Shown: positions 1 through 7,928 of the stretch, piece by piece
How the letters are laid out: each line of letters begins with the position of its first letter
Position numbering within the stretch: the stretch's first letter is position 1
Assembly: GCA_017417055.1 (NCBI GenBank)
Contig: JAFPZX010000193.1
Span: 1 to 35,166 of the forward strand
Direction: 5' to 3'
DNA: 35,166 bases
Source of the DNA: Anaerolineaceae bacterium
Lineage (GTDB): Bacteria; Chloroflexota; Anaerolineae; Anaerolineales; Anaerolineaceae
Notes under the pieces: generated by a model
The model's input: the letters and a program-made list of their open reading frames with translations, nothing else
The model's database searches: none
Told to the model about the DNA's origin: nothing
Translations under genes and position numbers: made by a program

Positions 1-374
1 CTTTGACGTATTCAAAAACTTTATCAGGGATCTGGCTCCTTCTGATGGCTTCCTTTGTATCTCATGACTCATTATTATTCAATTGTCAAGGTTCGTATTT
101 TTCTCGACTATTTGGTCGGAATTATATGTGTCAAGTTTAAGTATATTATTTATCATTTTTTTAGAAAAATTTTCATAGCAGGCGACTGTTCAGCAGGCCT
201 CATATCGATATGCTGAGAGGTTCTTTTGTGTTAGTCACATGGCAGAAAAAGCCTGCCTGTTATGTTTCATTCTGATTAATTTTGGATGATATGGAAGTGG
301 AAAAGGGAATCTGTAAAAAGCTTCCCTTCTGAACGATTGATTCCATATTTTATCATCTGCGTGTTTTGAAAAAA
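1..374. other. Left-edge intergenic stretch, no convincing gene
   Basis: No gene is supported here. On the minus strand an ATG at 70-72 opens a frame (MSHEIQRKPSEG...) that stays open for 24 codons to the window edge, but it has no clear ribosome binding site and is too short to judge. A perfect 12-bp palindrome CATATCGATATG lies at about 202-213. GCAGGC and GCCTGC arms on either side (about 179-184 and 259-264) could fold into a long stem. The stretch is downstream of the minus-strand gene ending at 375. Confidence 0.4.
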
Positions 375-779
375 TCAGTATTCCCTTTTATTTCTGAAGA
401 AAAACGCCAGGATCAGCAGCAGCGATCCTACAAGGATGACATAGAAACCGACGCCACGCTGAGTGACCGAATTTACAAACATATTTGTGAACTCATCTCC
501 GTAATCCGAGTTGATCACTCGTGAATAACCAATCAAAACGACCGCGAAATCGACAGCACCTGAAAGCAGCATCAACCAACCCCAATTGGCCATCCCTGCG
601 AAAAATCCGAGCAATGCTCCGATCAATACGATCCATCCGAATCCCGTTCCAATCAGCTGTACAGATTGGGACATTCCCAAAAGGGATGCATTAACGAACG
701 GGAGAAAAGTTCCTGCCGCGGCAACTATTGCCCCAATGATTGCGACCAGGTTTTTGTTTGTATCAGAAAAGTTTTTCAT
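375..779 (-). CDS. Small multi-pass membrane protein, function unknown
   Basis: A 134-residue hydrophobic protein with about four predicted membrane segments (roughly residues 10-30, 45-65, 66-86 and 110-128) and a short basic C-terminal tail. I recognise no enzyme motif. The start is well supported: AGGAGT lies 6 nt upstream of the ATG. Its leader closely resembles that of the lipoprotein gene at 1494, including an ACAAAATTACAT motif (829-840), a 9-nt gap and TCTATAAT (812-819). The gene is transcribed away from the rest of the accessory region. The family could be one of the many small four-helix membrane proteins; no function is inferred. Confidence 0.75.
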   Translation of the reverse strand: MKNFSDTNKNLVAIIGAIVAAAGTFLPFVNASLLGMSQSVQLIGTGFGWIVLIGALLGFFAGMANWGWLMLLSGAVDFAVVLIGYSRVINSDYGDEFTNMFVNSVTQRGVGFYVILVGSLLLILAFFFRNKREY

Positions 780-811
780 TTTGAACTCCTTGTTTATTTA
801 TTGTTATCCCA

Positions 812-840
812 ATTATAGAAACGGAATAATGTAATTTTGT
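812..840 (-). promoter_or_regulatory. Promoter module copy 1 (ACAAAATTACAT-N9-TCTATAAT)
   Basis: Read on the minus strand, ACAAAATTACAT (829-840) is followed after 9 nt by TCTATAAT (812-819), about 35 nt before the ATG of the membrane protein. The same arrangement occurs at 1430-1458 and 6193-6221. TATAAT looks like a sigma-70 -10 box. The -35 position holds ACAAAA, which is not TTGACA-like, so the 12-mer may be an activator site or the -35 of an alternative sigma factor (inference). Confidence 0.6.
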
Positions 841-891
841 TTTTTCAAAGTAACTATTATGAAGCGATACGAATTTCATAAATCAGATTTC

Positions 892-1050
892 TAAGGAACC
901 GCTGATTAATTCCGGTGAAGGCGGGAGGGCGTAGCACCCGCTCCGCTTCCAATTCGAGCGCATCTCGTACCATACGAAGCGGGGTCTTTCGCAGTTTTCC
1001 TCGTTCCATGTGAGAACCGTCCCGAGCCGTAATTAATAAGTGTTTTCTTA
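892..1050. repeat. Imperfect palindromic repeat, family R, copy 1
   Basis: The ends form an imperfect inverted repeat: TAAGGAACCGCTGATTAATT at the left (from 892) and AATTAATAAGTGTTTTCTTA at the right (1031-1050), about 18 of 24 positions pairing. Between them is the family signature TCCGGTGAAGGCGGGAGG and later GAACCGTCCC. Related elements lie at 7711-7815, 7808-7928, 10971-11072 and 20791-20887. It contains no coding sequence and resembles a MITE or REP-like stem-loop. It sits in the 714-nt gap between the membrane protein and the lipoprotein. The rest of that gap is AT-rich and shows only the promoter modules. Confidence 0.65.
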
Positions 1051-1429
1051 AAAAGACATAGAGGTCTGTTTTTATAGTACTACCCCAAATAACAATAAAT
1101 AAGACTCTTTACAGAACGCGAAAAATTTGCAACTTTTTTCATACTTCGTAAAAATAAATGAATAATGTCTTTTTTCGGTCAAATATTCTTTCCAGACATT
1201 GATGTCGAAAAGACGACAGAGTATATAGTGCGCTTTCTTACAATCCTGTAATCAATTGTAGCTGGGATCCGTAAGATCTATATAGCTGCAATCTGTTTGA
1301 TGAAATCGGCTGAAATAAATCAATTGAAGTTTTGCAATGATATTCAAAGATTGCACCTGATATTCTTACTGCTGAATCATCGGCACATACCAGGATTCCT
1401 TTTTCAGAATAGAAACAATTTTGGGAAAA

Positions 1430-1458
1430 ACAAAATTACATTTTACCGGTTCTATACT
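1430..1458 (+). promoter_or_regulatory. Promoter module copy 2
   Basis: ACAAAATTACAT (1430-1441), 9 nt, then TCTATACT (1451-1458), about 35 nt before the lipoprotein ATG. The resemblance to copy 1 continues downstream through the ribosome binding site (AACAAGGAGTTCAAA), so the whole leader of about 70 nt is shared between the two genes. Confidence 0.6.
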
Positions 1459-1493
1459 CAGAATATCAATAGAAACAAACAAGGAGTTCAAAA

Positions 1494-1871
1494 ATGAAAA
1501 ACAATAATTTCTTCAAATCTTTCCAAATCGCCATTCTCATTTTTCTGGCATTGTCTCTTTCTGCCTGCGGAAAAAAGGAAAATACACTTTATCATACCTG
1601 GGCAGGAGAACAATATTCAAAAAAAGTCGAGCTCACGTTTTATGAAGACGGATCCGGAATGAGAAAAGAAGAGGATAGTGATGGTGATATATATCACGAA
1701 AAATTCAGTTGGAAGGCACACAAAAACGGTATTCTTGAAATTATCACAGGTGACAACTTTTGGGATTTTGATTTGGAAAGTTTTAGTTATTCCATCAGCA
1801 AAAATGGCCAAACGCTGACTCTTGAAGATGAGAATTCATCGGATATTTGGACTATGACCAGAGTAAAATAG
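1494..1871 (+). CDS. Small lipoprotein, function unknown
   Basis: A 125-residue protein with a classic lipoprotein signal: basic N-terminus, a hydrophobic segment at about residues 10-21 and the lipobox LSAC with Cys at about 25. The mature part is small, acidic and predicted to be mostly beta strand (alternating stretches such as KVELTFYEDGSG and LEIITGD), like small lipocalin-type lipoproteins. AAGGAGT lies 6-7 nt before the ATG. No family is assigned. The gene is next to the receptor kinase gene and shares its leader with the membrane protein gene at 375-779, suggesting co-expression at the cell surface. Confidence 0.8.
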   Translation: MKNNNFFKSFQIAILIFLALSLSACGKKENTLYHTWAGEQYSKKVELTFYEDGSGMRKEEDSDGDIYHEKFSWKAHKNGILEIITGDNFWDFDLESFSYSISKNGQTLTLEDENSSDIWTMTRVK

Positions 1872-2029
1872 TAAATTGTTATAACCTGCAGCGGGGCTGG
1901 TGTATCTGTTTGCGCCAACCCTGCTGATTCTCTTTTCATTTCTGCATAGTGTTGAAAAACATATATCCGGCAAATTCATTTTTTCCATGTTATATTTACA
2001 TGTATAATCAAATCAAGGATCTGCAAAAT

Positions 2030-4759
2030 ATGAATGGAACTGTCTCTACAGGGAAATACGATAGGCTGCCTGAAGAATATATTCTTGACGAGCGTTATAA
2101 AATCATACGCATGATCGGGGAAGGCGGATTTGGCTGCACTTATGAAGCAGTTAACATCCACACAGGTAAACATGCTGCAATTAAGGCAAACCGGCAGGCT
2201 GATCCGCAGAATTTTCTACAGGAGGCCCGTATTCTGCGGGATTTTTCAGAAGAATCCGCTATCGTCAATGTCCTGGATTACTTTGAAGAGGACGGGACTG
2301 CATATCTCGTGATGGAATATCTGGACGGGATCCCGCTCTCCGAAGAGGTCCGGGAAAACGGTAAATGGCCGACAGAAAAAGCCGTTCGCAGTTTTATTCC
2401 TGTCATGCATGCATTAGGAAAAATGCATGCGGCAGGCGTGATCCACAGAGATGTAAGTCCCGATAATTTGATGGTCATGCCGGATGGGTCACTGATCCTG
2501 ATGGATTTCGGTGCTGCAAAAGAGATCCATGAACAAAATTTCACTCGGAATTCCATCTATAAATCAATTTACTCACCGCCTGAACAAAGGGAGTCGGGGG
2601 TAACACTGGGCAGTTATACTGATGTTTATGCCTTGTGTGCGACATTTTACTTCTGCATTACCGGACAGGCACCAGAAGACTCACTTTCAAGACTGCTTTT
2701 TGATGAACTAAAAAAACCATCCGAATACGGTACAGACATAAAACCCAGATCTGAAAAAGCAGTGATGAACGGGCTTGAACTGGATATCGCGGATAGAATA
2801 CAAAAGATGACTGAACTTCTGGATGTGTTGGAAAAAGACTATCCAGATCTGAGTGAGGAAGAAAAAAGGATCCTCAAAGAAAAGCAAAAGAATCGTAAAA
2901 AGATCGCTTTCATTTCCTGCTGTGCTCTTTTCATTATTATTCTCAGTTTGCTCTATAAATTCCGTATCAACATTTTATTCACTGCGATAGACACTCAGAC
3001 GGTAAGGCTGTTAAACACATCAATGACGGATGAGGAATACCGGAAAAATGCCGAAATTGTTAGAGAACGGGTAAAGGTTTTTTCAGAAGGCAAATATTTG
3101 TGGAAGGAGGATCAGAAAGTAATCACCTTTGAAGTGCCGTCTGAGTCATTCAACGGTAAATCACCATTTGACGTAACCAGATTTTTTCTATCACGCCCCA
3201 TGGTCATTTCATTTTATATTGGAAGCAGCCCAAAAGAAGGACACTATCTTGGCGTTTTTACGCAGGGAAAAGATATCATTTCGGCTGATTCAAATGATAA
3301 CACCCTGTATGTTATCCTCTCTACAGCTGCTGCAGCACGCTTTAATGGCGCACTGAATGTGCAAGAAGAGAATATTTCAATTGCGTTTGATTATGATTCC
3401 ACGAATTATATCTATATGACAGGCACTTCCGTCGGTGATGGTAAGAGCATTCGGATAGATTATAATTTTCAAGACAGCGATTACATAATATCGGATAACC
3501 TTATGTCTTTGCTCTGGAACACTCCACCCTCTTCGAAGCCTTTCAGTGTTCACGCAGATTGGAAAGTTCAGTGGGAAGATGTAAATAACGCACTATTCCC
3601 CGGAAAAAATCAAAGAAACCAGGATTCAATTCCTGGCGCTGCACTTTTGATGAGATACGTTCCAAAAAATGAGCCGGAAGAGTCATCTGGGTATGACCTG
3701 TTTCAGGTGGCCTTTCAAGCCGCATTGAAAAATCGTCTGGACAGTCTTGATTTTCCATATGCTTTTGGTATAGACCGATATAAAAAAAATTCATATGTAG
3801 TAAAATTTCCAGCTGAACGATATTGGCCAGAAGAGGCAGATTATCTCCCCGAACTCCAAAAACACCATCTGCATTTCGGCAGCAGTAAAACCATGGATCA
3901 AACCATATACCCAAACGAAATCAGAATTATTACTGAAAATGACGGTACATGGCAGGCGGAAGTCTCAATACAGCAATCAAATAGGACAGAAGACTTATTC
4001 CAAACGCTCATTCAACAGAATGAAAAAGACTTTTATCTCTATTTCAAATCAAGAAAGCTGTTTGTCTGTCCCTTGGAAGAAGCATATAAATCGTTTCGTG
4101 AAAACGGTAAGATTTATTTTAAAAACTGGGTTTCCGCAAATTATCCTGAAATGGATGACACAACCAATCATTTCGGCAATTTTCTGGAAACCTGCCTTGA
4201 TCAGAACTTACCAACCGGTGTTTTTTATGAAGCAGATGATGATGTCGAGCTTCATGATGAAAAAGGCAAACTGGTTTTTTCCGATTTCGACAAATTTTTT
4301 CCGGCTCCTTTGACAGAAAAGCAGCCTTTAGACGGGCTGATTGATAAATGGAACCAGGAATATGGCAGCGCACTGAAATTCACTTATATTGATAATTTGG
4401 ATTCCAACTCGCTGGATATTTCCGCCACAATAACTGATATCTGCGAACCATCACCGGTACTGCAGATAATAGAAGATTTTCTGAAAAGAAATGCCAAAGT
4501 AATTGAAAGCGGAAATTTTATGCATATTTATATATATCTCAATATTGGCAGCGATCCAGATGTTTTATCAGAATCGAGAAAATCGTTTGTACTCCTTACG
4601 TTAAGTATGGACTTTCAGACAGGGAAATTTCTGTTTCCACGTTATTTTGGATTTACCGCTCGAAATGTAAACAATTGGAAAGAAATTGAAAAAACCTACA
4701 CTTCAATCTTTGAATCATCCCCGTTTTGGAGCCAATATCTGAGACCAGATCCGGAATAA
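2030..4759 (+). CDS. Transmembrane serine/threonine protein kinase with large outer domain
   Basis: A protein of about 909 residues (counted from ATG 2030) likely to phosphorylate Ser/Thr targets in response to an outside signal. Kinase motifs are intact: glycine loop GEGGFGCTYE, AIK lysine, HRDVSPDN (catalytic Asp, about 139-146), DFG and SPPEQ in place of APE. Ser instead of Lys after HRD is common in bacterial kinases of the HRDISPDN type. A basic linker precedes one membrane segment (about 290-311). About 600 outer residues follow, including two similar blocks (about 338-397 and 557-617) faintly like the SecD head domain. Upstream in-frame starts exist at GTG 1949 and ATG 2000. I prefer 2030 because AAGGA lies 10 nt before it and TATAAT at 2003-2008 overlaps the ATG at 2000. 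It converges on the next gene with one base between stops. Confidence 0.85.
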   Translation: MNGTVSTGKYDRLPEEYILDERYKIIRMIGEGGFGCTYEAVNIHTGKHAAIKANRQADPQNFLQEARILRDFSEESAIVNVLDYFEEDGTAYLVMEYLDGIPLSEEVRENGKWPTEKAVRSFIPVMHALGKMHAAGVIHRDVSPDNLMVMPDGSLILMDFGAAKEIHEQNFTRNSIYKSIYSPPEQRESGVTLGSYTDVYALCATFYFCITGQAPEDSLSRLLFDELKKPSEYGTDIKPRSEKAVMNGLELDIADRIQKMTELLDVLEKDYPDLSEEEKRILKEKQKNRKKIAFISCCALFIIILSLLYKFRINILFTAIDTQTVRLLNTSMTDEEYRKNAEIVRERVKVFSEGKYLWKEDQKVITFEVPSESFNGKSPFDVTRFFLSRPMVISFYIGSSPKEGHYLGVFTQGKDIISADSNDNTLYVILSTAAAARFNGALNVQEENISIAFDYDSTNYIYMTGTSVGDGKSIRIDYNFQDSDYIISDNLMSLLWNTPPSSKPFSVHADWKVQWEDVNNALFPGKNQRNQDSIPGAALLMRYVPKNEPEESSGYDLFQVAFQAALKNRLDSLDFPYAFGIDRYKKNSYVVKFPAERYWPEEADYLPELQKHHLHFGSSKTMDQTIYPNEIRIITENDGTWQAEVSIQQSNRTEDLFQTLIQQNEKDFYLYFKSRKLFVCPLEEAYKSFRENGKIYFKNWVSANYPEMDDTTNHFGNFLETCLDQNLPTGVFYEADDDVELHDEKGKLVFSDFDKFFPAPLTEKQPLDGLIDKWNQEYGSALKFTYIDNLDSNSLDISATITDICEPSPVLQIIEDFLKRNAKVIESGNFMHIYIYLNIGSDPDVLSESRKSFVLLTLSMDFQTGKFLFPRYFGFTARNVNNWKEIEKTYTSIFESSPFWSQYLRPDPE

Positions 4760-4760
4760 A

Positions 4761-6146
4761 CTATTCCATAATCTCCTTCCAGTTCTTTTCATTGCTATCG
4801 GATGAAAGATAGGTTTTATACAAGTGAAAATTCTCCTCTGAAAATGCCATTGTCTCCGCTTCTTCCATCAAAAACAACATCGGATCGTCTGCCTTCAAAA
4901 AATCTATAAAGAAAAGGTCGCTGGAACGATCCGGATCCAGCGTCGGAAATCCGCATTTTGACAAAATTTCATTTAGCCGCTCTTCTGTAATGCAGTGTTC
5001 CGGTGGTATTTGTTTTTCAGCCTCTTTTCCGAAAAATAACAAAAAGGAGAGAAATGTGACCCGATCCGGATCCAAATCGCCGTGCAGGATCTTGCGAAGA
5101 AAGTTTTCACCTGCACGTCCACGCTGATACACAGCTTTTTTGTTATCAAGAGCATAAAGTGCGTCAGCTTCTTTTTCCTTCCGTTCCATTTCCTCTTCCA
5201 GCCATGTAATTGCCTCATCATCCGATTTGCCTGCCAGCGTCTTATTCCGCCTGCGAACTTCCGAAGCCAGCTGATTTTTCTGTGCTTTTGTCAGACCTGA
5301 TAGTTTCCCATAATAGTCCAACAAAATTTGCAGCCAGTCCTGCGTGATATATCCAAAGAAAAAGTTTTCAAATGCATCATAAATCGCCCCATATGAGAGA
5401 GCACTGTCCATAATCTTTTCCCGTGCATCCTCTGGGCTGTGTTTTTTCCGATCCAGCGCTGTGCGCACACGGAAAACAGACAGCTTTTCCCATGCATTTT
5501 TAATGTTCACATTTCTTTCAAGAGCAGTAATATAAGGTTCCATCCGGGAATTAAGATAATACAGCAGATATTTGCAAAAATAATAGCGGGTTTTTTCACG
5601 AACCGTGCTGAAAGAAGAAACATTGGAAAGTACAAACAGCCTGAAAGCCTGTCTGTCAGCACCAATTTCGGAAAGCTGCTGAGCAAGGATCTGAGTTCGA
5701 TGCTGTGTTTTCGCAATTTTATCTTTCTGAACAGAGTTATCGTCAATATACGCACGAATCTCACGCATACTGAGCGTAGATGAGGAAAGAACCTGATTCT
5801 CACTAGAAATATCTGCCTTTACGGATGAGCATTCTTCCAGCAAATATTTCCAGGAAGTGTACGAAAGCATATTTTTAAAGGCATAAATCAGTGTCGCTTC
5901 CCATAAACTCCGTGCATACAGCTTCTCACAGCCATTTTCAAGTAATTTTTTATTGACATCTTCCAGCTGCAAACCCTGTACAAAACCTAACGCAATGAGC
6001 CTGTACCGCAACGGAACAGCGGCAATTTTTTTCCGGTCACCGGAAAGACAGATTGATAACGGTGATTCACTTTTTTTTGCACTCATTAATTCGCCAATTA
6101 GATTATCCCAAAGACTATTCCCTTTAATATTTTTCTTTGCTGCCAT
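4761..6146 (-). CDS. Unrecognised protein, 461 aa
   Basis: I do not recognise this protein. It is soluble, rich in helices and charged residues, with a Lys/Glu-rich segment near residues 320-350 (EEEMERKEKEADALY) that could be a short coiled coil. Motifs such as GNSLWDNLIGELM at the N-terminus resemble helper proteins of two-component or phage-like cassettes only in style. A longer frame begins at 6170, but that ATG is part of the likely -10 box (TATAAT on the minus strand, 6169-6174), so translation should begin at ATG 6146, behind GGAGG at 6151-6155 with a short 4-nt spacer. Its promoter (TTGTTT, 16 nt, TATAAT) is back-to-back with that of the 132-aa gene. It converges tail-to-tail with the kinase gene. 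Confidence 0.7.
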   Translation of the reverse strand: MAAKKNIKGNSLWDNLIGELMSAKKSESPLSICLSGDRKKIAAVPLRYRLIALGFVQGLQLEDVNKKLLENGCEKLYARSLWEATLIYAFKNMLSYTSWKYLLEECSSVKADISSENQVLSSSTLSMREIRAYIDDNSVQKDKIAKTQHRTQILAQQLSEIGADRQAFRLFVLSNVSSFSTVREKTRYYFCKYLLYYLNSRMEPYITALERNVNIKNAWEKLSVFRVRTALDRKKHSPEDAREKIMDSALSYGAIYDAFENFFFGYITQDWLQILLDYYGKLSGLTKAQKNQLASEVRRRNKTLAGKSDDEAITWLEEEMERKEKEADALYALDNKKAVYQRGRAGENFLRKILHGDLDPDRVTFLSFLLFFGKEAEKQIPPEHCITEERLNEILSKCGFPTLDPDRSSDLFFIDFLKADDPMLFLMEEAETMAFSEENFHLYKTYLSSDSNEKNWKEIME

Positions 6147-6168
6147 ACAGCCTCCACTCAATAAATTC

Positions 6169-6196
6169 ATTATACATTAGCCAATAAAAAAAACAA
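6169..6196 (-). promoter_or_regulatory. Promoter of the 461-aa gene, overlapping a divergent one
   Basis: On the minus strand TTGTTT (6191-6196) is followed by 16 nt and TATAAT (6169-6174). The -35 box overlaps the ACAAAATTACAT element of the opposite gene (6193-6204), so the two divergent genes probably compete for, or share, one regulator site. Confidence 0.5.
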
Positions 6197-6221
6197 AATT
6201 ACATATTTGATTTTCTATAAT
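6193..6221 (+). promoter_or_regulatory. Promoter module copy 3
   Basis: ACAAAATTACAT (6193-6204), 9 nt, TCTATAAT (6214-6221), with AAAGGAG (6238-6244) and ATG at 6252 following. It is identical to copy 1 in both blocks. Because an in-frame ATG at 6207 falls inside this module, the real start of the downstream gene is 6252. Confidence 0.6.
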
Positions 6222-6251
6222 CTAATCAAGAAAGAAGAAAGGAGTGGAATA

Positions 6252-6650
6252 ATGAAATGGAATTTTTTGATATTCCATCAGAAAAAAAAGGACAGGTGGA
6301 TAAATTTCCGCATCTGTGAAGAGAATCTTCAAAGATTAAACCTGCGGATGGGGCAGGTTTCTGTAAGGCTCACAGATGCCAGTCATCTCTTCGTCAGCGG
6401 AATGATTCAGAGATCCAATGTCTCAAACATTTTTATCGTACCTGCAGTAAATATCGTATGTCAAATTGAAAACGCTGACGGAAACATTTTGATGTCTGTC
6501 AGGGATAATCATACTCAAAATATTGAGCTGAATCCCAGTGCGCCTTTTTTTCTTGCAATTTATAGTATCAGTCGTTTTCTCTTCCCTGATGACATCGACC
6601 ATGTCGTTTTGTCTTGTGATCGTTCTGATGAAACACGAACAGGTCAATAG
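6252..6650 (+). CDS. Small unrecognised protein, 132 aa
   Basis: A 132-residue protein with no signal peptide or membrane segment. Alternating hydrophobic stretches suggest a mostly beta fold in the middle (GQVSVRLTD, IFIVPAVNIVCQIEN, ILMSVRDN), then a short helical end. ATG 6252 is chosen because AAAGGAG ends 7 nt before it and the upstream ATG lies within the promoter. It is divergent from the 461-aa gene and shares its promoter type with the membrane protein (375) and the lipoprotein (1494), so a joint role is possible. No function is inferred. Confidence 0.6.
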   Translation: MKWNFLIFHQKKKDRWINFRICEENLQRLNLRMGQVSVRLTDASHLFVSGMIQRSNVSNIFIVPAVNIVCQIENADGNILMSVRDNHTQNIELNPSAPFFLAIYSISRFLFPDDIDHVVLSCDRSDETRTGQ

Positions 6651-6897
6651 TGAATATTTTGATAAAAATAAACAAAAGGTTACATATCTTGTGAATAAGT
6701 TCATATCGAAAAACTGATATTTTTTTTCGTAACTTAGTCAACGAGAACACACAGTTTTTGACTCAAATTGATTAAAACAGTGTTTTGCTGTTATCGTTGT
6801 ATTCTTTGAATTATTCAAGAGTATTACGTCCGTGTCAAACTGTCCGCCTTGATCGGTCGGTTCATATCATTGAAATAAAAGATAAGGAAAAAAAATC

Positions 6898-7464
6898 ATG
6901 AAAAAAATTTTGTTTTTTGTTGTTTTGACGGCTCTGATGACTATCAGTTCCATTTTTGCACAGGATACAGGTATACAACTTATCAGTGGTCCTAAAACTC
7001 CTGCTGATAAAGCCAGCATGGATAACCTGAAATTAGGGAAAGACGTTAAAATCTATGGTTGGGGTATTTTACAACCGACATCTTTTGAATTTATTGATAA
7101 TTTTAGAGCATATGACATGTGGAGCAAATATGGGGGACCTTCATCATATGATTCAGATTATGCTTTTCTGAAAATGGATATAACAAATACAGCTTTGACA
7201 GGTAAAAATTACCTTGAGGATTATAATGTTGAATGTATTTTTGATTATAACTATATATATGGTGGTTTTGCCCGACAATATGATCTAAATAAATCTAAAG
7301 ACGCTGTATTTGGAAAAGATGAATCTTTCACTATCATGCCGATGTATCAGGGTCACTATGCATTCGGATGCGCACTTCCAAACGCAGTTATAAACAGCGA
7401 AAAACCGCTGCGTTTGGAAATCAATATTGACGGGAACATACTGACCTATCACATCCGCAAGTAG
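6898..7464 (+). CDS. Secreted protein of 188 aa, DUF4352-like sandwich possible
   Basis: The first 21 residues form a signal peptide (MKKILFFVVLTAL..., AQ-D cleavage after SSIFA or IFAQ). No lipobox is present, so the protein is probably exported and released or wall-associated. The central stretch YAFLKMDITNTALTGKNY and the following strands look like the immunoglobulin-like DUF4352 fold often found in exported bacterial proteins, but this is a weak resemblance. The C-terminus (EINIDGNILTYHIRK) ends in two strands. AAGGA lies about 10 nt before the ATG. The gene stands alone and is followed by a strong hairpin at 7502-7550. Confidence 0.75.
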   Translation: MKKILFFVVLTALMTISSIFAQDTGIQLISGPKTPADKASMDNLKLGKDVKIYGWGILQPTSFEFIDNFRAYDMWSKYGGPSSYDSDYAFLKMDITNTALTGKNYLEDYNVECIFDYNYIYGGFARQYDLNKSKDAVFGKDESFTIMPMYQGHYAFGCALPNAVINSEKPLRLEINIDGNILTYHIRK

Positions 7465-7501
7465 TTTTTTTGATCATCGGGATTTACGATATTCCGAAGT
7501 C

Positions 7502-7550
7502 TAATATTACATCGGGGTGGGAACCATATTTCCACCCCGATGTAATATTA
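7502..7550. terminator. Perfect 19-bp hairpin after the secreted-protein gene
   Basis: The arms TAATATTACATCGGGGTGG (7502-7520) and its exact complement (7532-7550) enclose an 11-nt loop. It lies 38 nt after the stop codon. There is no T-run after either arm, so it may act as a 3' mRNA stabiliser, a weak terminator or a small repeat and not as a textbook Rho-independent terminator. Confidence 0.6.
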
Positions 7551-7600
7551 CTAAAAACCCAATGCATCCCAAGGCACCACGATAAATCGATTTATCTGAG

Positions 7601-7680
7601 CGCACGCAGCGTTTCGTCTTTTTTTCGCCAGCTGCGCACAAAAAAAGCAGACCTCGGTGTGCTTTATATTTTCAGTAATT
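7601..7680 (-). repeat. Dispersed repeat S, copy 1 (inverted)
   Basis: Read on the minus strand this stretch begins AATTACTGAAAATATAAAGC and contains AGGTCTGC, CGCAGC and GACGAAACG. It aligns with 13553-13636 on the plus strand over about 80 nt, with roughly three quarters of positions equal by eye. It is not coding in either place. Confidence 0.5.
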
Positions 7681-7710
7681 TTCTTGAAGGCAGGGACAGT
7701 GCCGGGTCCG

Positions 7711-7815
7711 CATAAGTGATGCTGATCCGATGGGTAATTTCCTTGAAGGCGGGGGGACAGTTCTGCGCTATGCACAAAAACGTCCTCCCGCCTTAATTCA
7801 TCTGCGTTATCTTAG
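7711..7815. repeat. Family R stem-loop repeat, copy 2
   Basis: The left end CATAAGTGATGCTGATCC and the right end AATTCATCTGCGTTATCTTAG match the ends of the 892-1050 element. The middle contains TTGAAGGCGGGGGGACAG and GTCCTCCCGCCTT, which pair with each other as an inner stem. Its right end (TTATCTTAG) is shared with the next copy. A further partial copy (GTAATTTTCTTGAAGGCAGGGACAG) precedes it at about 7674. Confidence 0.5.
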
Positions 7816-7928
7816 TTTAGTACTGATTAAATGGGACAATGGGAACCTTCACCGGCATCCCTGACCGGGACACGCGGCAAACGTCTCCATTGGCCCTTGA
7901 TTTTATGAATTAATCAGCGTTTTCTTAG
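7808..7928. repeat. Family R stem-loop repeat, copy 3, running into the upp stop codon
   Basis: The left end CTTAGTTTAGTACTGATTAA pairs imperfectly with the right end AATTAATCAGCGTTTTCTTAG (7908-7928). The TTA at 7925-7927 is the reverse complement of the upp stop codon, so the repeat directly supplies or abuts the end of the gene. Confidence 0.55.

Noticed and set aside
586-834. Plus-strand frame opposite the small membrane protein gene
   Set aside because: It is antisense to a better-supported gene with a signal for translation, and ends in that gene's promoter.
1297-1497. Open frame of 66 codons before the lipoprotein
   Set aside because: It covers the lipoprotein promoter module and ribosome binding site and lacks its own ribosome binding site.
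7470-7715. Open frame of 81 codons after the secreted-protein gene
   Set aside because: It runs through the 19-bp hairpin and two repeats, has no ribosome binding site and no protein-like composition.
7502-7928. CRISPR array
   Set aside because: The repeats differ in sequence, are not regularly spaced and include inverted arms.
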